A stretch of 64,000 nt of DNA, taken from the NCBI GenBank assembly GCA_018389105.1, contig JACATO010000599.1, forward strand, positions 1-64,000. Direction: 5' to 3'. Shown in pieces: positions 39,124-50,955 of the stretch (the stretch's first letter is position 1; each line of letters opens with the position of its first letter). This DNA is from Nautilus pompilius (lineage: Eukaryota > Mollusca > Cephalopoda > Nautilida > Nautilidae). The notes beneath the pieces are model-generated. The model searched no databases, was not told the origin of the DNA, and worked only from the letters and a program-made list of their open reading frames with translations. Position numbers and translations under genes: made by a program.

Positions 39124-39314
39124 GATGACGTCAGTTCTAGAGAGAGAGAGAGATGACGTCAGTTCTAGAGAGAGAGAGAGATGACGTCAGTTCTAGAGAG
39201 AGAGAGAGATGACGTCAGTTCTAGAGAGAGAGAGAGATGACGTCAGTTCTAGAGAGAGAGAGAGATGACGTCAGTTCTAGAGAGAGAGAGAGATGACGTC
39301 AGTTCTAGAGAGAG
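39089..39314. repeat. 28-bp minisatellite with seven perfect CRE sites
   Basis: After a GA microsatellite (39089-39121), a 28-bp unit is repeated. Each unit is TGACGTCAGTTCT followed by a 15-base AG run. TGACGTCA occurs at 39126, 39154, 39182, 39210, 39238, 39266 and 39294, an exact 28-bp period with no mismatch in any copy. The unit probably arose by slippage or unequal exchange in a GA tract that had captured a CRE-containing segment. The lack of divergence indicates recent expansion. Binding by CREB/ATF factors is possible but unproven. It is not a CRISPR array: there are no unique spacers. Confidence 0.95.
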
Positions 39315-42300
39315 TTTATGATACTGAAATGAAGGTATAAAACAATTCCACAGTAGAGAAAATATCCCTAGCTCTACCTTAGTTTAGCTTTCATCTGAAT
39401 AAAACTACTCAGGCGGAAAAACAAAGAAGAAAGGCTGGAGGAAAGTAAACGATAAAAATGCAAAACATTCTTATTCAAAAGAGAACAATTCTGTCTGCAG
39501 GAGAAAGGCGTCGCAAACCCCTCGTGGACGCACCGGATGGTCCTGCTTACGTAAGCGACCTTACACGACCGGTACTGAACCATGTAGCCAACGCGCGACC
39601 TGCCCGGAAAAGGGATGCGTACCTTAACTGGAAGAGGGAGTCAATTCTATCTATTACTGAAAACGAAGCATGGATCCGTCTATAAAACAGTGAGACACTT
39701 GACTTAATTAAAGAATTCTTTAAACGAAGCCAACTGTAGTGGACAACCTGTTTTACAACATTGTGTTACGGCGATTATGGCGGACACAGGTATCCAAGAA
39801 CTTATCATCAATTAGAAATCGTGAGAAATCACTCAGTAATAAAAGTCGTCTCTCTAAAAAAATTAGGAGGAAATAAAAAAATTTTTTTTTTTTAAAGATC
39901 GACAGAGGGAAACATTTAGCGAACAGTTTTATCACACCTGAGCACGTGTCACTTACTGAAAACAAAAGTAGATTTTTACTGAACGAAATACGGATCTGCG
40001 CCGGCTTTATTTCGTATTTTAAATAAACCTGATGAAAGATTTTAAAAGGTGTGGATTTTTTAAAAATTTTGTTAATTTTATTTTAAAAAGTGTCGTCTCA
40101 GCTGACTGATGAGGGAAATGTTACACGAATTTGCTCAAGGATAAAGCATGAATAACAGTCGACAGTTTGATGATGTTCCTAATATTTACTAACGGCGGAC
40201 AAATCGAGAGTTTTGTGTAAAAAGGTAACAATAGACAACTACACGGCCTCCATCCAGCCCCTGACGACGGTCGGAAGCCGTGCCGGGTTTTATATTTTGA
40301 GAACTACTTGTGGTAAATCTTCCTTAAAACTGTGGAGATTTTTTTTCTACAGCGAATTTATTTAAAAGTTACATTTCTGGAGGAAAAAAAGAAACACGGA
40401 GAGAAAAGTATCTTTATAATATTTAAGGATCAACTAAAACGACAATGCAATGTGACCTATTTTCGCAACAGTATCTTTAAAGATGCTTGCGGTTTGCCAC
40501 ATTAATATTTATTAAAGACCGAACAGAAATTCACGACGTTAACTCGTTCATGAGCTGAAACGACTCCAGCCGCTAGATTGGCACACGCTTCCGCTATCCG
40601 CTGGTTCCTACACCAGAGGTGTGGGCTCACAGAAATCTGTGTCGCTAATTAAAATTACACGCGCTGCCTTCCTTTCGTTGTTCTCAAGGATTCGCGATAT
40701 TATAAATTCTGATTAGAAATGAATTGGTTGTGTAATTAGAAAATACGCCGTTAATTTTGGCCAAGTAACAATATGAAAATTCTTTCTTATACACAACTTT
40801 TCAAAGTGTAAAATAATAAAAGAGAAAAATTGCTTAAGGACGATGTACCACGAAGTCAAAGAAAAAGACGGCCGGCAGATGGCGGGGCATGGAAGCTGAA
40901 TGTCTCGGTCGGTCAAGATTATTTCAAAGGCAGACGCATAAAACCGTATTTATTATGTAGATAGATTGCTTCACTATATCCACGCTGGACCAACTCTTCT
41001 TCATCCCTTCCATTAAAAAGTTTTAAATTACAGAGTTTCGCCATGCACCACTACGATTTATGATTCTGCCTGTACGCTAGAATTATTAATCTAATTACTA
41101 ATCGTCTAAGATCTAAGCATTTAAATACTTTCTTACGGACGCTTTGCGGATCGCCATTTTGTGTTTAATGTAGATTTCGAGTAAGAGGTAAAGGCCAGAA
41201 GACCTACACACGACCGTGCTATTGTGTGTAGGGCTATAACCAATACATGTTTGTGGTCTCCTTCACAGGAGACCCACCAAAACACATCAATGTTCTAACC
41301 TCGTTAAGAACCTTCAGTCCAGCACGACTGGTCCAGAACTGCGAGGGCCATAACTACTGAGTCAATACGGAAAGAAATCGAAATAAGATAAAACCCACGT
41401 CTTCCATGGAGCTTTTCAATAGCGGGCTTCCTCCGCCATCACTTGATAGCTGGTGATGAGCGGACCAAGTTACCTGACGGACTAAAAAAAAACCAACCAC
41501 ATTTACATTCAGGAGCGACTTTGTTAGTAGACGAAAGTGGAAGATTGTGAAGCCTCCAGTTTTTTAAAAAAATATTTTTAATAATTTCAAGAGACAATAG
41601 ATCGGTCGCTGCAAAGTAATTGCAGAACCAATGGGTTTGTTGTAGAATATTTGGCTGCTATTTTACTCCGTTGCATCTGATTGAAAGTACGTTGGCATTT
41701 TCACATTAATGTAGAAATACGAGTGCGATAACGTAGTTGTTTTCTTGTCAATATTAAGACGATTCTATGTTATACCGCATATATCCGACACGGCCTAAAC
41801 TCGCTGTGACGTCACCACGCGTCACGTCGAAAATTATAATTGAGACAGTACCTAAAGTTTTCTGTTTTAAGGTAAAATTATCGGCCCTTTGGAGAGTAAC
41901 TACTTTCATAAAAGCCATTTAACGACTATTCTTTTAAATAATGAGCTATAAATAAAAAAAAAACAATATCCTGCCATTAATTAGCAGCGTCTTATCACTT
42001 GATCAGATGTGAAAATTTGTTTGTTCGGTTCCGTGATTTTCAGTTATTTTATTTCGATGCTAGAAAACTACACAGTACATTTAATATAGGGGTGCGTCAG
42101 ACCTGGCAAATACTTGTCGATAAGAAACCTGAAACTAAAAAAAATAATGTTGGATGCTGGAACATTTTCTGAGGCTTTCCAGAATATTCTTAAAGTCGTA
42201 TATCGATCTGTTGTTTATGACAAAAAAAATTAAATGAAAATTTTTTCATCTCTGCTTCTGACGTAGATAGATGGAATGCTAACCCCGAATGGTCTCTCCT

Positions 42301-43385
42301 TTACCTAGAATTACAGAATTAAGAGGCACATGAAGAAATATTTAGACACGAGTCAGTTCTATTGTCCCTGGCTCACAGTCAGGCTTTTATAATTGATTGC
42401 CCGCTTGAGGCGATGATAGTCTCTGCGATATATTAGTGACATCGTTGTACGTTCAGCCAACTTTCCAAACAAAATGGACCGCAGAAAATGCAGATTACCG
42501 TAGATGAGCTGTGTTTGTTACACATTGTAAAGTAAAACCGCTTACTCGTGCACAAACTCTTCAATGATGCTGAGCTGAAAATTGCACACCATCTACGCTT
42601 CATGGGACGTGTACAGAGATTGGTTTGGGTGCCAGCTGCTTTTAAAACCGTCTAACAGTGTTTATTTCCTTCCTTGCCCATTATCGCAGTGTTCGTAACA
42701 TCATCTTATTGAATCGCTCTCGGGTTTTCTCAACGGCTGTTCTCGAGATGGTCCCTCCTGTTGTTAAAAAGCTGGATAGCGAAAGATTCTTTATATTTTA
42801 AAACCTTCTGCATTCTTGGTTCTGAGAGGTGAACGAATGGTTACGAAACTTTGGTTTCATACTAAATGAAAATTTACTCGAAGCAATTTTGTAGGCAAAT
42901 GTTACGTGTAGTGGTTACTTATTTTTTTTTTTACTTGTGATCACAAGTCATTCTATCAGACCTGAAATGTTAACCCTCTCTTTACCACCCGTCTATAATT
43001 GTTTCCGTTGTCGCAGAGACCAAAATTCTGTGATTCTGTCCTTACTTTTTTCTTTTCTTTAAAGGTCCGTGCTTTACGGTCACACAGACGAAACCAAATC
43101 TGTCCATATTAGAAATGTATTTGTCTGCATTCATATTCTATTTGAAAGAAATCGCTTCAGTAACACCATTGTTTACAAGCCAAGATGAAGCTAACAGATA
43201 ATTGATTTATATTAGCAATCGATCTTTAAATTGGTAATTGTTTTTTTTTTCTTTAGATGTTTCAATTTGCATTTTACTACTTAAAATATCTTGGTTCTTT
43301 CGTTCTTTACTTTTAACAAGTGAACCATAAGTAGTAATTTACGTTACGAAAAATAAAACGTATCACTAACGGAAAGTTACCTCTT
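39315..43385. other. Unassigned DNA
   Basis: No recognised gene or transposon. Includes an isolated CRE at 41807. Short frames such as 39458-39685 (+) have no family motif. Confidence 0.45.
41807..41814. promoter_or_regulatory. Perfect CRE palindrome with adjacent half-sites
   Basis: TGACGTCA followed within 10 bases by CGTCACGTC, which contains two further TGACG/CGTCA half-sites. A clustered bZIP site on sequence grounds only. Confidence 0.3.
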
Positions 43386-43647
43386 AGGCGGCGTGGTGGC
43401 CCTGTAGGTAGTGTATGTAACCACTGGACTGCTAAAATCAATGGCTGACTTTCGATTACGGTCGGAAACGGATGACTTCAGCTCACGTGAATTCTTTTCG
43501 TTCTTCCTCCTCAACCGGCCGCGTCTGGTTCCCTCTCACATATAGACATGAAGGGCTCCAGTAGGATTTATTCTTTTAAAGGATCAGTAGTCGCGTGATT
43601 CAACTTATTAAGAAACTGTGTAAAACTCTAAAACTGTAGATGTAAAG

Positions 43648-43650
<3 letters not shown>
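43386..43650 (+). repeat. Possible tRNA-derived SINE
   Basis: Starts with GGCGGCGTGGTGGCCCTGTA and has a tRNA-like middle: an A-box-like GTGGCCCTGTAGG, an anticodon-arm-like GGACTGCTAAAATC and a weak B-box-like TTTCGATTACGG. It ends next to a (GT)n tract, as SINE tails often do. No second copy was found in the window, so this rests on structure alone. Confidence 0.35.

Positions 43651-43652
<2 letters not shown>

Positions 43653-43699
<47 letters not shown>
43653..43699. repeat. (GT)n microsatellite
   Basis: About 23 uninterrupted GT units passing into a short (AT)n run, which supplied the TA target for the adjacent Tigger element. Confidence 0.95.
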
Positions 43700-43707
<8 letters not shown>

Positions 43708-44556
43708 CTGTAGTCCCTCCTCCATCGCGGGGGTTACGTTCCAGACCCACCCTCGATAAGTGAAAATCCGCGAAATAGAAATACCCTATTTAAATACACC
43801 CTAGGCATGTTTTTATAACTTTTACGGTACTTTTAAATGCATTTTAAGGTCTTTAAACACACTTTTAAAACAACAGAAACACATTTAAACACATAAAAGA
43901 TATTGAGAGAAAGCAAGAGCAATGGAAAACACAAAAATCTTCTTCAGAACCTCTTTGATCGGCAAAAGTGTCGTACAGCTTCTTTGCCTTGGTCCTGATG
44001 GTGTTACCATCCAAAGTGATGTTTTTCTTTCGGCAATCTTGGATCCAAAAAGCCAAGGCAGTTTCCAGCCTGACGATGTTTTTATCGCGGATAGAAACAA
44101 CTCGTTTTGCACCTTCATTGATGCACAGCGAAGCGGTTGCCCCGATATTCTTCTCATCTTTATTGATGTAGCGAACCGTTGACTCATTCATACCGTAATG
44201 GCGGGCTATGGCAGCGTAACTCTGTCCTTCCTTTATCATATCGAGAAGTTCCACCTTCTCCTGAATCGTCAAGAACTTTCTCTTCTTCTTTGGCTCACCA
44301 GAAGCCTTATATGATGGGCGTTTGGGTGGCATCCTTGGGGTTATCAATAAAACAGCAAGGCGAACAGCTTCTCTCCCTGCGAGATGCTTCTAAAACAGAA
44401 CAGCCAATCAGCGGAGATTTAAACTCATAAACAATGCTACGGAATGCCGCGAAATTGCGAAAACATACGCGATATGAAAATTAATAGGTCTTACAGAAAA
44501 AACCGCGAAATAGCGGGACCGCGAAAACTGAACCGCGATATGACGGGGGTTTACTG
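43708..44556 (-). mobile_element. Tigger/pogo deletion derivative
   Basis: An 849-bp element with TA on each side. The left end is CTGTAGTCCC, with ATCGCGGGGG and ATCCGCGAAATAG following. The right end is GACGGGGGTTTACTG, preceded by GAACCGCGATAT. Its - strand retains the 5' part of the transposase gene, but the DDE catalytic part is gone, so it is an internally deleted, non-autonomous copy. Confidence 0.85.
43865..44332 (-). CDS. Tigger transposase N-terminal DNA-binding region, truncated
   Basis: An open frame of 155 codons from a real ATG at 44332. Residues 1-20 are basic, with KKKRKF resembling a nuclear localisation signal. Residues about 20-58 form the Psq/CENP-B-N type helix-turn-helix (EKVELLDMIKEGQSYAAIAR, then HYGMNESTVRYI). 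Residues about 95-130 match the start of the second, CENP-B-type helix-turn-helix (FWIQDCRKKNITLDG, then NTIRTKAKKLYDTF). After about residue 137 the protein runs into unrelated hydrophobic sequence and stops. The DDE catalytic domain of pogo/Tigger transposases is missing. If expressed, the product could bind element ends without catalysing transposition. Lack of stops over the domain suggests a fairly young copy. No evidence for expression. Confidence 0.75.
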   Translation of the reverse strand: MPPKRPSYKASGEPKKKRKFLTIQEKVELLDMIKEGQSYAAIARHYGMNESTVRYINKDEKNIGATASLCINEGAKRVVSIRDKNIVRLETALAFWIQDCRKKNITLDGNTIRTKAKKLYDTFADQRGSEEDFCVFHCSCFLSISFMCLNVFLLF

Positions 44557-45163
44557 TATATGATCTTTTGTTGTTGTTTTTGCTGTTGTAAAGTAAAACC
44601 AACTTTTTCACTGCTAAATATTTTAAAGAAGTTATAGTAAGTACTAAAAATGTTTTGAAGAGCTACATGAAAAGTTCTATTTTTCAGATGGCTGTTGTTA
44701 GATAAATAAACATGTAAATACAAGTAGAAATTTTCATCTTTTTAGCAATTTATAATTAAATCTGATTTCTATTTCCGGTTTGTTTTGTTTTAACCAAAAA
44801 GTGCATATCTGCTAAAGTCACTATAGAATATTCCGCCATTGACTCCTATCTCGCTGTCTGATCACCACGCAAGAGCCCCCAACTATACCAAGGTAACTAC
44901 TCTGTTGGTCAACGCGGGCTGATACCTCATACCTTTCCCACTTCTAGCGGACTACTACTCTAATTTCCCTTTAAACCTCGAAATTTAAGACAGGAAAATA
45001 AAGAACTCGCCACAGAATACAGATCTAGCAATATTGATTAGCTATGGTTTACGTTGGTTTGTTTTTTTCATCTTTGGTCATTCTTCCAAACTTCCAGCTA
45101 ACACAGTAAAAGGATCTAATAATAAGAATAAGATTAATAATTTTTCCAGTTTTTATGGTATTA
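44557..45163. other. Unassigned A+T-rich DNA
   Basis: No gene or repeat recognised between the Tigger derivative and mariner copy 2. Confidence 0.5.
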
Positions 45164-46363
45164 GGTTGTTACAAAAGTTTCGTCGGTTTCTTTAGCACAA
45201 CAATGAGACTTCATGTCGTTGCTGAACGTGACGTTTATTAATCAAAGTAAGTTCCATTACAATCAATACACTTCTGCCAACGAGTTACAAGCATATTTAT
45301 ATCATTTTGAAAAAAATCTGGATTTATGGAGTCAATAAACTGTTGTAAGACAGTTTCAATCACTGCTTGGTTGGAGAAGGATTTCATACGGAGAAATTTG
45401 TCGAGGTGTTTGAAAAGGTGGTAGAAAGATCTGGTGAATAGTCTGGGAGAGGGAGAACTTCGTACCCCAACCTGTTCAGTTTCTGAAGAGTCACTTTTGA
45501 ACATGAGGACGAACACTGTCATGGAGCAGGATTGGACCTCTTCGGTTCACCAATGCCAGCTGTGGTTGGGAGAGTTTGTAATGAACGTTTAATTCACGAC
45601 AGTACCTTTCAGCAGTGATGATTTCGCCAGGTTGCAAGAAGTTATAGTGGATGACACCAGTTGCAGTCCACCAGACAGTGACCGTGACCATCTTTTGGTG
45701 GAGACTGGGTTTTGGAATGTATATAGGCGCCTTGTCTCTGTCGAGCCACTGCGCTGATCGTTTTCGATTGTCGTAGAGGATCCATTTTTCATCACACGTA
45801 ATGAGTCGGTCAAGAAATCGGTCATTTTTGTTTCTCATCACAAGCGAAGAGCAGATCTCAATCAACGATTTTTTTGTCGCTCATCCAACTCGTGGGGCAC
45901 CCACCTGTCCGATTGCGTCAAGATGCCGGAAAACAGTCGCAGTCCTGACATCAAGCTCTCCAGCAATCTCTCGCACTGTTTTCTTGGGTCGTCATCGAAG
46001 CTGGAAGGACGTCCACTACGTTCCTCATCTTCGAGGCTCACATCTCCTGATCGAAACTTTGCAGACCATCGCTGTAGTGTCCGCTCATTGACTGTGTCCC
46101 CGCCCCGTGCCCGCTTAATGTCACGAGTTGCCTCGCTCTTGAACTCGTGAAGCAAAATGGCGCGAAACCTTTTCTATCCGTTCTTCACTCAGAACCCTCA
46201 AAACAAATGTCCATTTTATGGTTTTTAAAAAGGTAGGTTTTGTATAACATATGCCAAAGCACACGCTACAAAACGGTACACAACTTACCTACATACACCT
46301 TCACAGACAGGTAGGGAAAAATGAACCCCAAATTAACGTAATATACAACCGACAGAACCTTGT
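45164..46363 (-). mobile_element. mariner transposon, copy 2
   Basis: A 1,200-bp element with flanking TA (45162-45163 and 46364-46365). The left end reads GGTTGTTACAAAAGTTTCGT and the right end, reverse-complemented, ACAAGGTTCTGTCGG, so the right terminal repeat has lost a few bases. The transposase is on -. It is the same family as copy 3 (53003-54274): ends, untranslated parts and proteins all match closely. Confidence 0.9.
45238..46155 (-). pseudogene. mariner transposase, frameshifted (copy 2)
   Basis: Fragments on -: 46155-45862 (helix-turn-helix part, with TVNERTLQRWSAKFRSGD and SLEDEERSGRPS), 45865-45491 (first catalytic Asp in LITCDEKWILYDN; second in LLHDSVRPHV) and 45522-45238 (C-terminus, ending WQKCIDCNGTYFD). 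The third catalytic region, normally a SPD-type motif before YHLFKHLD, is altered to SPRLF-type sequence. Resembles the cecropia/Hsmar1 group of DD34D mariners. Inactive. Confidence 0.9.
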
Positions 46364-48103
46364 TAGGATCTGGTATATTCACGAAGGGGGAGAAAAAGAA
46401 ATGATAGATTTTTGTCTTTGCGTGTAAAATTTAAAGTAATGAAAAATATAAATTAACAAAACAAATGGAAAATACAAATAAAACAGTTAAACTAATTTAG
46501 TTTTAACTATCTTTTGTGCCTTACTGACTATGCGGGTGGGTGGTATATTCAGCTGGGCACTTAGTCGGCTGAATTGTGACCGTAAAGGTGGCGTTCACGC
46601 CATTTGTTGTGAATCGCTTACTGAGGAAGTCAGAGATTAGGTGAGCGCAGTATCCGACTGGTACAGTTTCGGTTTAGTGGCCAGTATAGCATGTGTTTAC
46701 TGTCCTGGCCCTTAAAGTTAATTTGTTCTGAGCTCTAATAAACCAAAAGTAGAGAAAGTTGGTGTGTTTTTTTTTTTTGTTTGTAAATATTAAAAACAAT
46801 ATCATAAATACAAAACAGCAACAATAATAATATTATAGTAATAATAAATTATTATGATAATGATGGTTGAATTTAAAATCACACTGACTTTTATTTCCAA
46901 AATAGAATAAGCAATAATCAGGGCCACTACAGGATAGAGCCGTTTTAAACTTTAAAAGGACAGATTTACCGCAGCTTCAGACAAATAAGAAACCATCTCT
47001 GTAGATTCTGGCTCTGTGGCATCAATGCGTTGGAAAGAAAACCATAAAACTGTGACATTATAACGTAGCAATTTTCGAAAATTAGGAATCTACTAACCAC
47101 TGATAAATATATTTTAAAATATAAATCATAGTTGTTTTTTTTTAAGTTATGGATACAAAAGGATTATGTATTTTCAATTGCTGGAAAATTTGCGAAAGTG
47201 TCTCAATTGAGAGAGAGTTTGTTGGGCAAGGATTGAATGATGCGTGTGGGATGATAGAGAAGGCAGGTTCAGCACCCTCCCTGATGGATGGATGGATGGA
47301 TGGTAGGTGTAGCAGATCATCGTTTCAGCAATTACTGGACTAAAAGTTTAGAATTTACTCCTGTCAACGATTTGTGTGCCTGTTAAGTTTTTAGCCATAA
47401 GTAAAAAAAAACGGTCAAATGCAAAATGTGTGAATAGCGCAGCATGGAACTAAATTTGCATTTTTTTTTTTTTTTTTACTGTGAATCACTTACTGACTTT
47501 GACGATTCCTTGTCAAGGCATCGAGACTTTAAAGACATCTCAGATCAGTGGGATATATTACGAAATTTTACCGCACATCGCTCTTTACAATTTACCTGGC
47601 TGGACCTTAAAGTCTAACAAAGCATAAAATGGCTTCTGCACTTAACTGAAATTTCGGCAGATAACCGCCGAGAGTCCATGAAAAACGATCGATGATATAA
47701 AGTTTACTGAATCCGAAAAGATATCGGTTTCTTTCTATTTGTTAAAAAAAAAGAAGGGTTAATTCAGCTTTTGTTTCAATGTGGGAACGGTCCGGATCAC
47801 ACCTTTCTCGGAAACAATCCCTGATTGACAATCAAGTGAATAGAGTCACATCATTATTATTATAAACATCCGACATGTTCTCGTCGTACCACCTCGAGAT
47901 AGTAATTGTTAAAACGGGAAATGTGCTTTGCTTGTGAAAACATCCGTTTTCAAGAATTACCAGAGTACAGATGAACCTTTCTTTCGTATTTAGAAGGTTC
48001 CGCGATTTTGTGTGTTCTGACATTATGGCTAAAAATCAAATCTGCCGGCGCGCGAGTTCTGTTAGACTGTTCAGTGCTCGTGTCTACTGTTGTTTCTCTG
48101 CAG
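46364..48103 (+). other. Intron upstream of the receptor TM6 exon
   Basis: No coding signature except its end: a pyrimidine-rich tract and the acceptor TTTCTCTGCAG at 48093-48103. Contains a short TGGA repeat at 47283-47303 and T runs. The intron extends further upstream; where it starts is unknown because the preceding exon was not found. Confidence 0.55.
47283..47303. repeat. (GATG)n short tandem repeat
   Basis: Five tandem GATG units, uninterrupted. Confidence 0.9.
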
Positions 48104-48201
48104 GTTGTAAAGATGCTAATTGTGGTCGTCTGTCTCTTCGCTGTCTGCTGGATGCCGCTGCAGACCTACAAGCTCCTGGTTGAGTTCTATCAAGTTGACG
48201 A
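48104..48201 (+). CDS. Neuropeptide GPCR, TM6 exon (kinin-receptor-like)
   Basis: Internal exon of 98 bp, 32 codons plus two bases. It encodes the end of intracellular loop 3 and TM6: VVKMLIVVVCLFAVCWMPLQ then TYKLLVEFYQVD. The CWxP motif of class A GPCRs is present as CWMP. Exon edges: acceptor CTGCAG at 48098-48103 and the consensus donor GTGAGT at 48202. The split codon completes as GAA with the next exon (phase 2 donor, matching acceptor). The sequence most resembles receptors for leucokinin/lymnokinin-type peptides, which signal through Gq and calcium at the plasma membrane. Tachykinin- or RYamide-type receptors are the main alternatives. The loop before this exon, and TM1-TM5, are on exons not found here. 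Confidence 0.9.
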
Positions 48202-50947
48202 GTGAGTAATCGTAACAAAAGTATTTATTCCAGCGTTTAGTTAAACACATGAGAGTCAATGAAAGTGCAGATTTCTCAAACAATTTTTGTGGAAATGATA
48301 AGTAAAACGATCATTTTGATTTAAAATTTGATATCCACATTTAGTTGAAATCCATAGAGGACTGACAGCAGGATCCATTTAAAGCAGTTCACTAATAAAG
48401 ATGAGAAGACCACAAGAATGAACGGATTCTGTACCACAATGGCAATGTCAGAAATAGCACGTTCATTGAGTCACTGATTTAAGTAGTTCACTGGTTGCCA
48501 AAAGTGATTTAAATATTTTCTGATTAGATAAGAACAGCTGTTTGATTTGAAGTATAATTCCTCTAGTATTTATGACCAGGGAACCAAGGAATGAGAAGAT
48601 GAGCGTCCCGTTTGTGTTATTTAGTGTCCGGTCTGTATCAGATTATCTCAATACGAAAATTCCAGATTTCCTTAGAAATTGTTCGTTAGTTTCTGAAAAT
48701 CAAAAATGACTCTTCAAAACACAGGAAAGAAAACATGAACCTAGCAGAATGGTAGACATATCTGAAAATCGGAATAAAAATTAAATGTTAAAGAAAAAAG
48801 GGTAAAATAATCGTCTTATAGACTTCGGAGTGCAAACAAATTTGTCGACTATTTTTCTTCCTTCTGAATTTAGTTTTATGTTTAAATATTTTTCCTGTGG
48901 ACTTTATCGTTTTTCCAAGGTACCTATCTAGTTTAGCTTACAGAGGATTGACGGCAGATCCTTTGGAAGTATTTCAGCGAACACGAAGTTTTCAAGAGAT
49001 GGAGACAATTTTCTAATTAGTAAAAGCAAGAAACAATAAAACTGAACGCAAAGGGCTGCTCGATAAAAATGCTGATTTAACAGCAAGAAGCCCGTAGTTT
49101 TTCAGAGACAAAGGCTTTTTTAAAGAAAAGGATTTTCTTTGTTGCCTTCTTCATGGAAATGAACAACAATGCGACAACATAAAAATCAGATGATATATCT
49201 CCCAACACGAAGAGCTGCGAACTTTCACAAAGTCTACTTCCGTGTGTGTCTGTCAGGAAAAAAGAGCAAAACTTTTGACTGATTGATAACGAAAGTAGAC
49301 GGTTTCTTGGGAAAGATCTCCATCACCTTATCGGAAAGAAAACTAAGGAATCTACGCTCTCTGAACACCTTTTTCAACCATCAAGGTGCGTGGCTTTGAA
49401 ACAAATCCCAACGAGTCATCGAGACAGCCGCGTGCGCGTTACAAAGTAGAAGAATTTTGGTTAAATGCAGCAAGAAATATCATCGTCGCTACGGTTTTCA
49501 TCCTATGGTTCTCAAGTGTTTCACGATATTATGTAATTCGATTATCCCCCATCTTCCCCGCAGCTCCGCGCTCTAGAAAGGTATCGCGTTATATTGAAAG
49601 CAAGAAGAAAAAAACAAACTAACTCTATATATATCATATATATATATTTTTTTTTTCTTTAAATTTCATTTCTTTTATGTATTTCACTTATTGCGCGGAC
49701 CAGTTGTAGAGAAATAACATAGGTGGCTAACAAGGTTTCAATCGATTGGGCCCCTCCGGAGTACTGTCTGACTTTGTGATGTGATTAGTTTTAAGGGAAA
49801 TTAATCCGAAAGTAACAGCTTCTGAGGTTTTCTACGGTCTGCTAATTGAATGACGTCTCTCCGGAGGAGTGCGCGTTGGGATACATTTAAGAATTACTTT
49901 TATCACCAGTTTTCTATATAAAAAAAAAAAGTGTTGAGTTTCTATTATTATTATTGATGTGCAGGCGGCTTCCAGAGAAAAGATGTCGATTCTGATATAA
50001 CGTCGTTGTACTGGTGAAATTGTTTTATGATCATGAATTAAATTCTATTAAAATTTTTCGTGTTGGGAGTTTACTGGCTGGAGAGAATTACTCAGCATTA
50101 ACCCTGCCAGCGGCGGTGTGTCGTAAAAGCTTGGTAAATCTAGGAAATAAGTGACATTTAACAAAACAGTTTCATTGGGAATTTTAAAACTTTTTCAATT
50201 AGGTAAAACTTCAGTCAAAGATTACGGACGGGCCATTCGAAATAAATAAAATAATTCCGTCAAATAAATCAAATCACTTCTGATTTTCCATAATCCATTT
50301 AAATATTCTCATTATCCTCTATTACTATAACTGCATTTTTTTTCTATCCTGAAAAGTATCTGCCAAAATTAAAATGCAAAAAAAGTCTATTTTGTTAAAT
50401 TCATGTTAGTAAACAAAAAGTATCGAAGTCTGCGATGTGGTACTTAAATCTTTAGTGTCACGTGACGCTTGTCGTAGATGCAGGTACCCCCTTAATGGTA
50501 GTCACTTCTCCAACCTACGAGCAGTAAGTTATTCAAGAGAAAGCTCTGCAAACACGGACGACTTAGGCCAAACGAATCAACAGCGGACATTTAAAAATAG
50601 CAGCCAATATCTCTATCTCCAGCATCTAAATTCCTATTTGAATTGTGCACCGACTTTAACCGCGGATGTTATCCAAATTTTCTACTTTTGTGTTGATGAG
50701 ACGTAAACTTTTTATTCCTTAGCGATCATTTGAGATGTAAGTTCACTAAATGGCAGGTATTTCATTGCCCAAGTCAATGCTCTCCGCTACTTTTCCTTTA
50801 CTTTATTATCCATTTTTAATTTTCTTTCCATTTTTGAAAAAAAAAATTTTTTTTTGTGGCTGAAAGTAATTTTGAAAATGCTACATATCTTGATTAGAAT
50901 GTGCCTTTCATCCTGGAAACTCCTCTTGCCATACTACCCGCTTCTTC

Positions 50948-50955
50948 TGACGTCA
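50948..50955. promoter_or_regulatory. Perfect CRE palindrome in the receptor intron
   Basis: TGACGTCA within the TM6-TM7 intron. Sequence match only; an intronic enhancer role would be inference. Confidence 0.25.

Noticed and set aside
39126-39314. Regular repeat array considered as a CRISPR array
   Set aside because: The whole 28-bp unit is identical, with no unique spacers, and the genome is eukaryotic. It is a minisatellite.
47971-48205. Longer open frames extending the TM6 exon upstream
   Set aside because: Similarity to GPCRs begins exactly at the acceptor CTGCAG (48103). The upstream residues are intronic readthrough.
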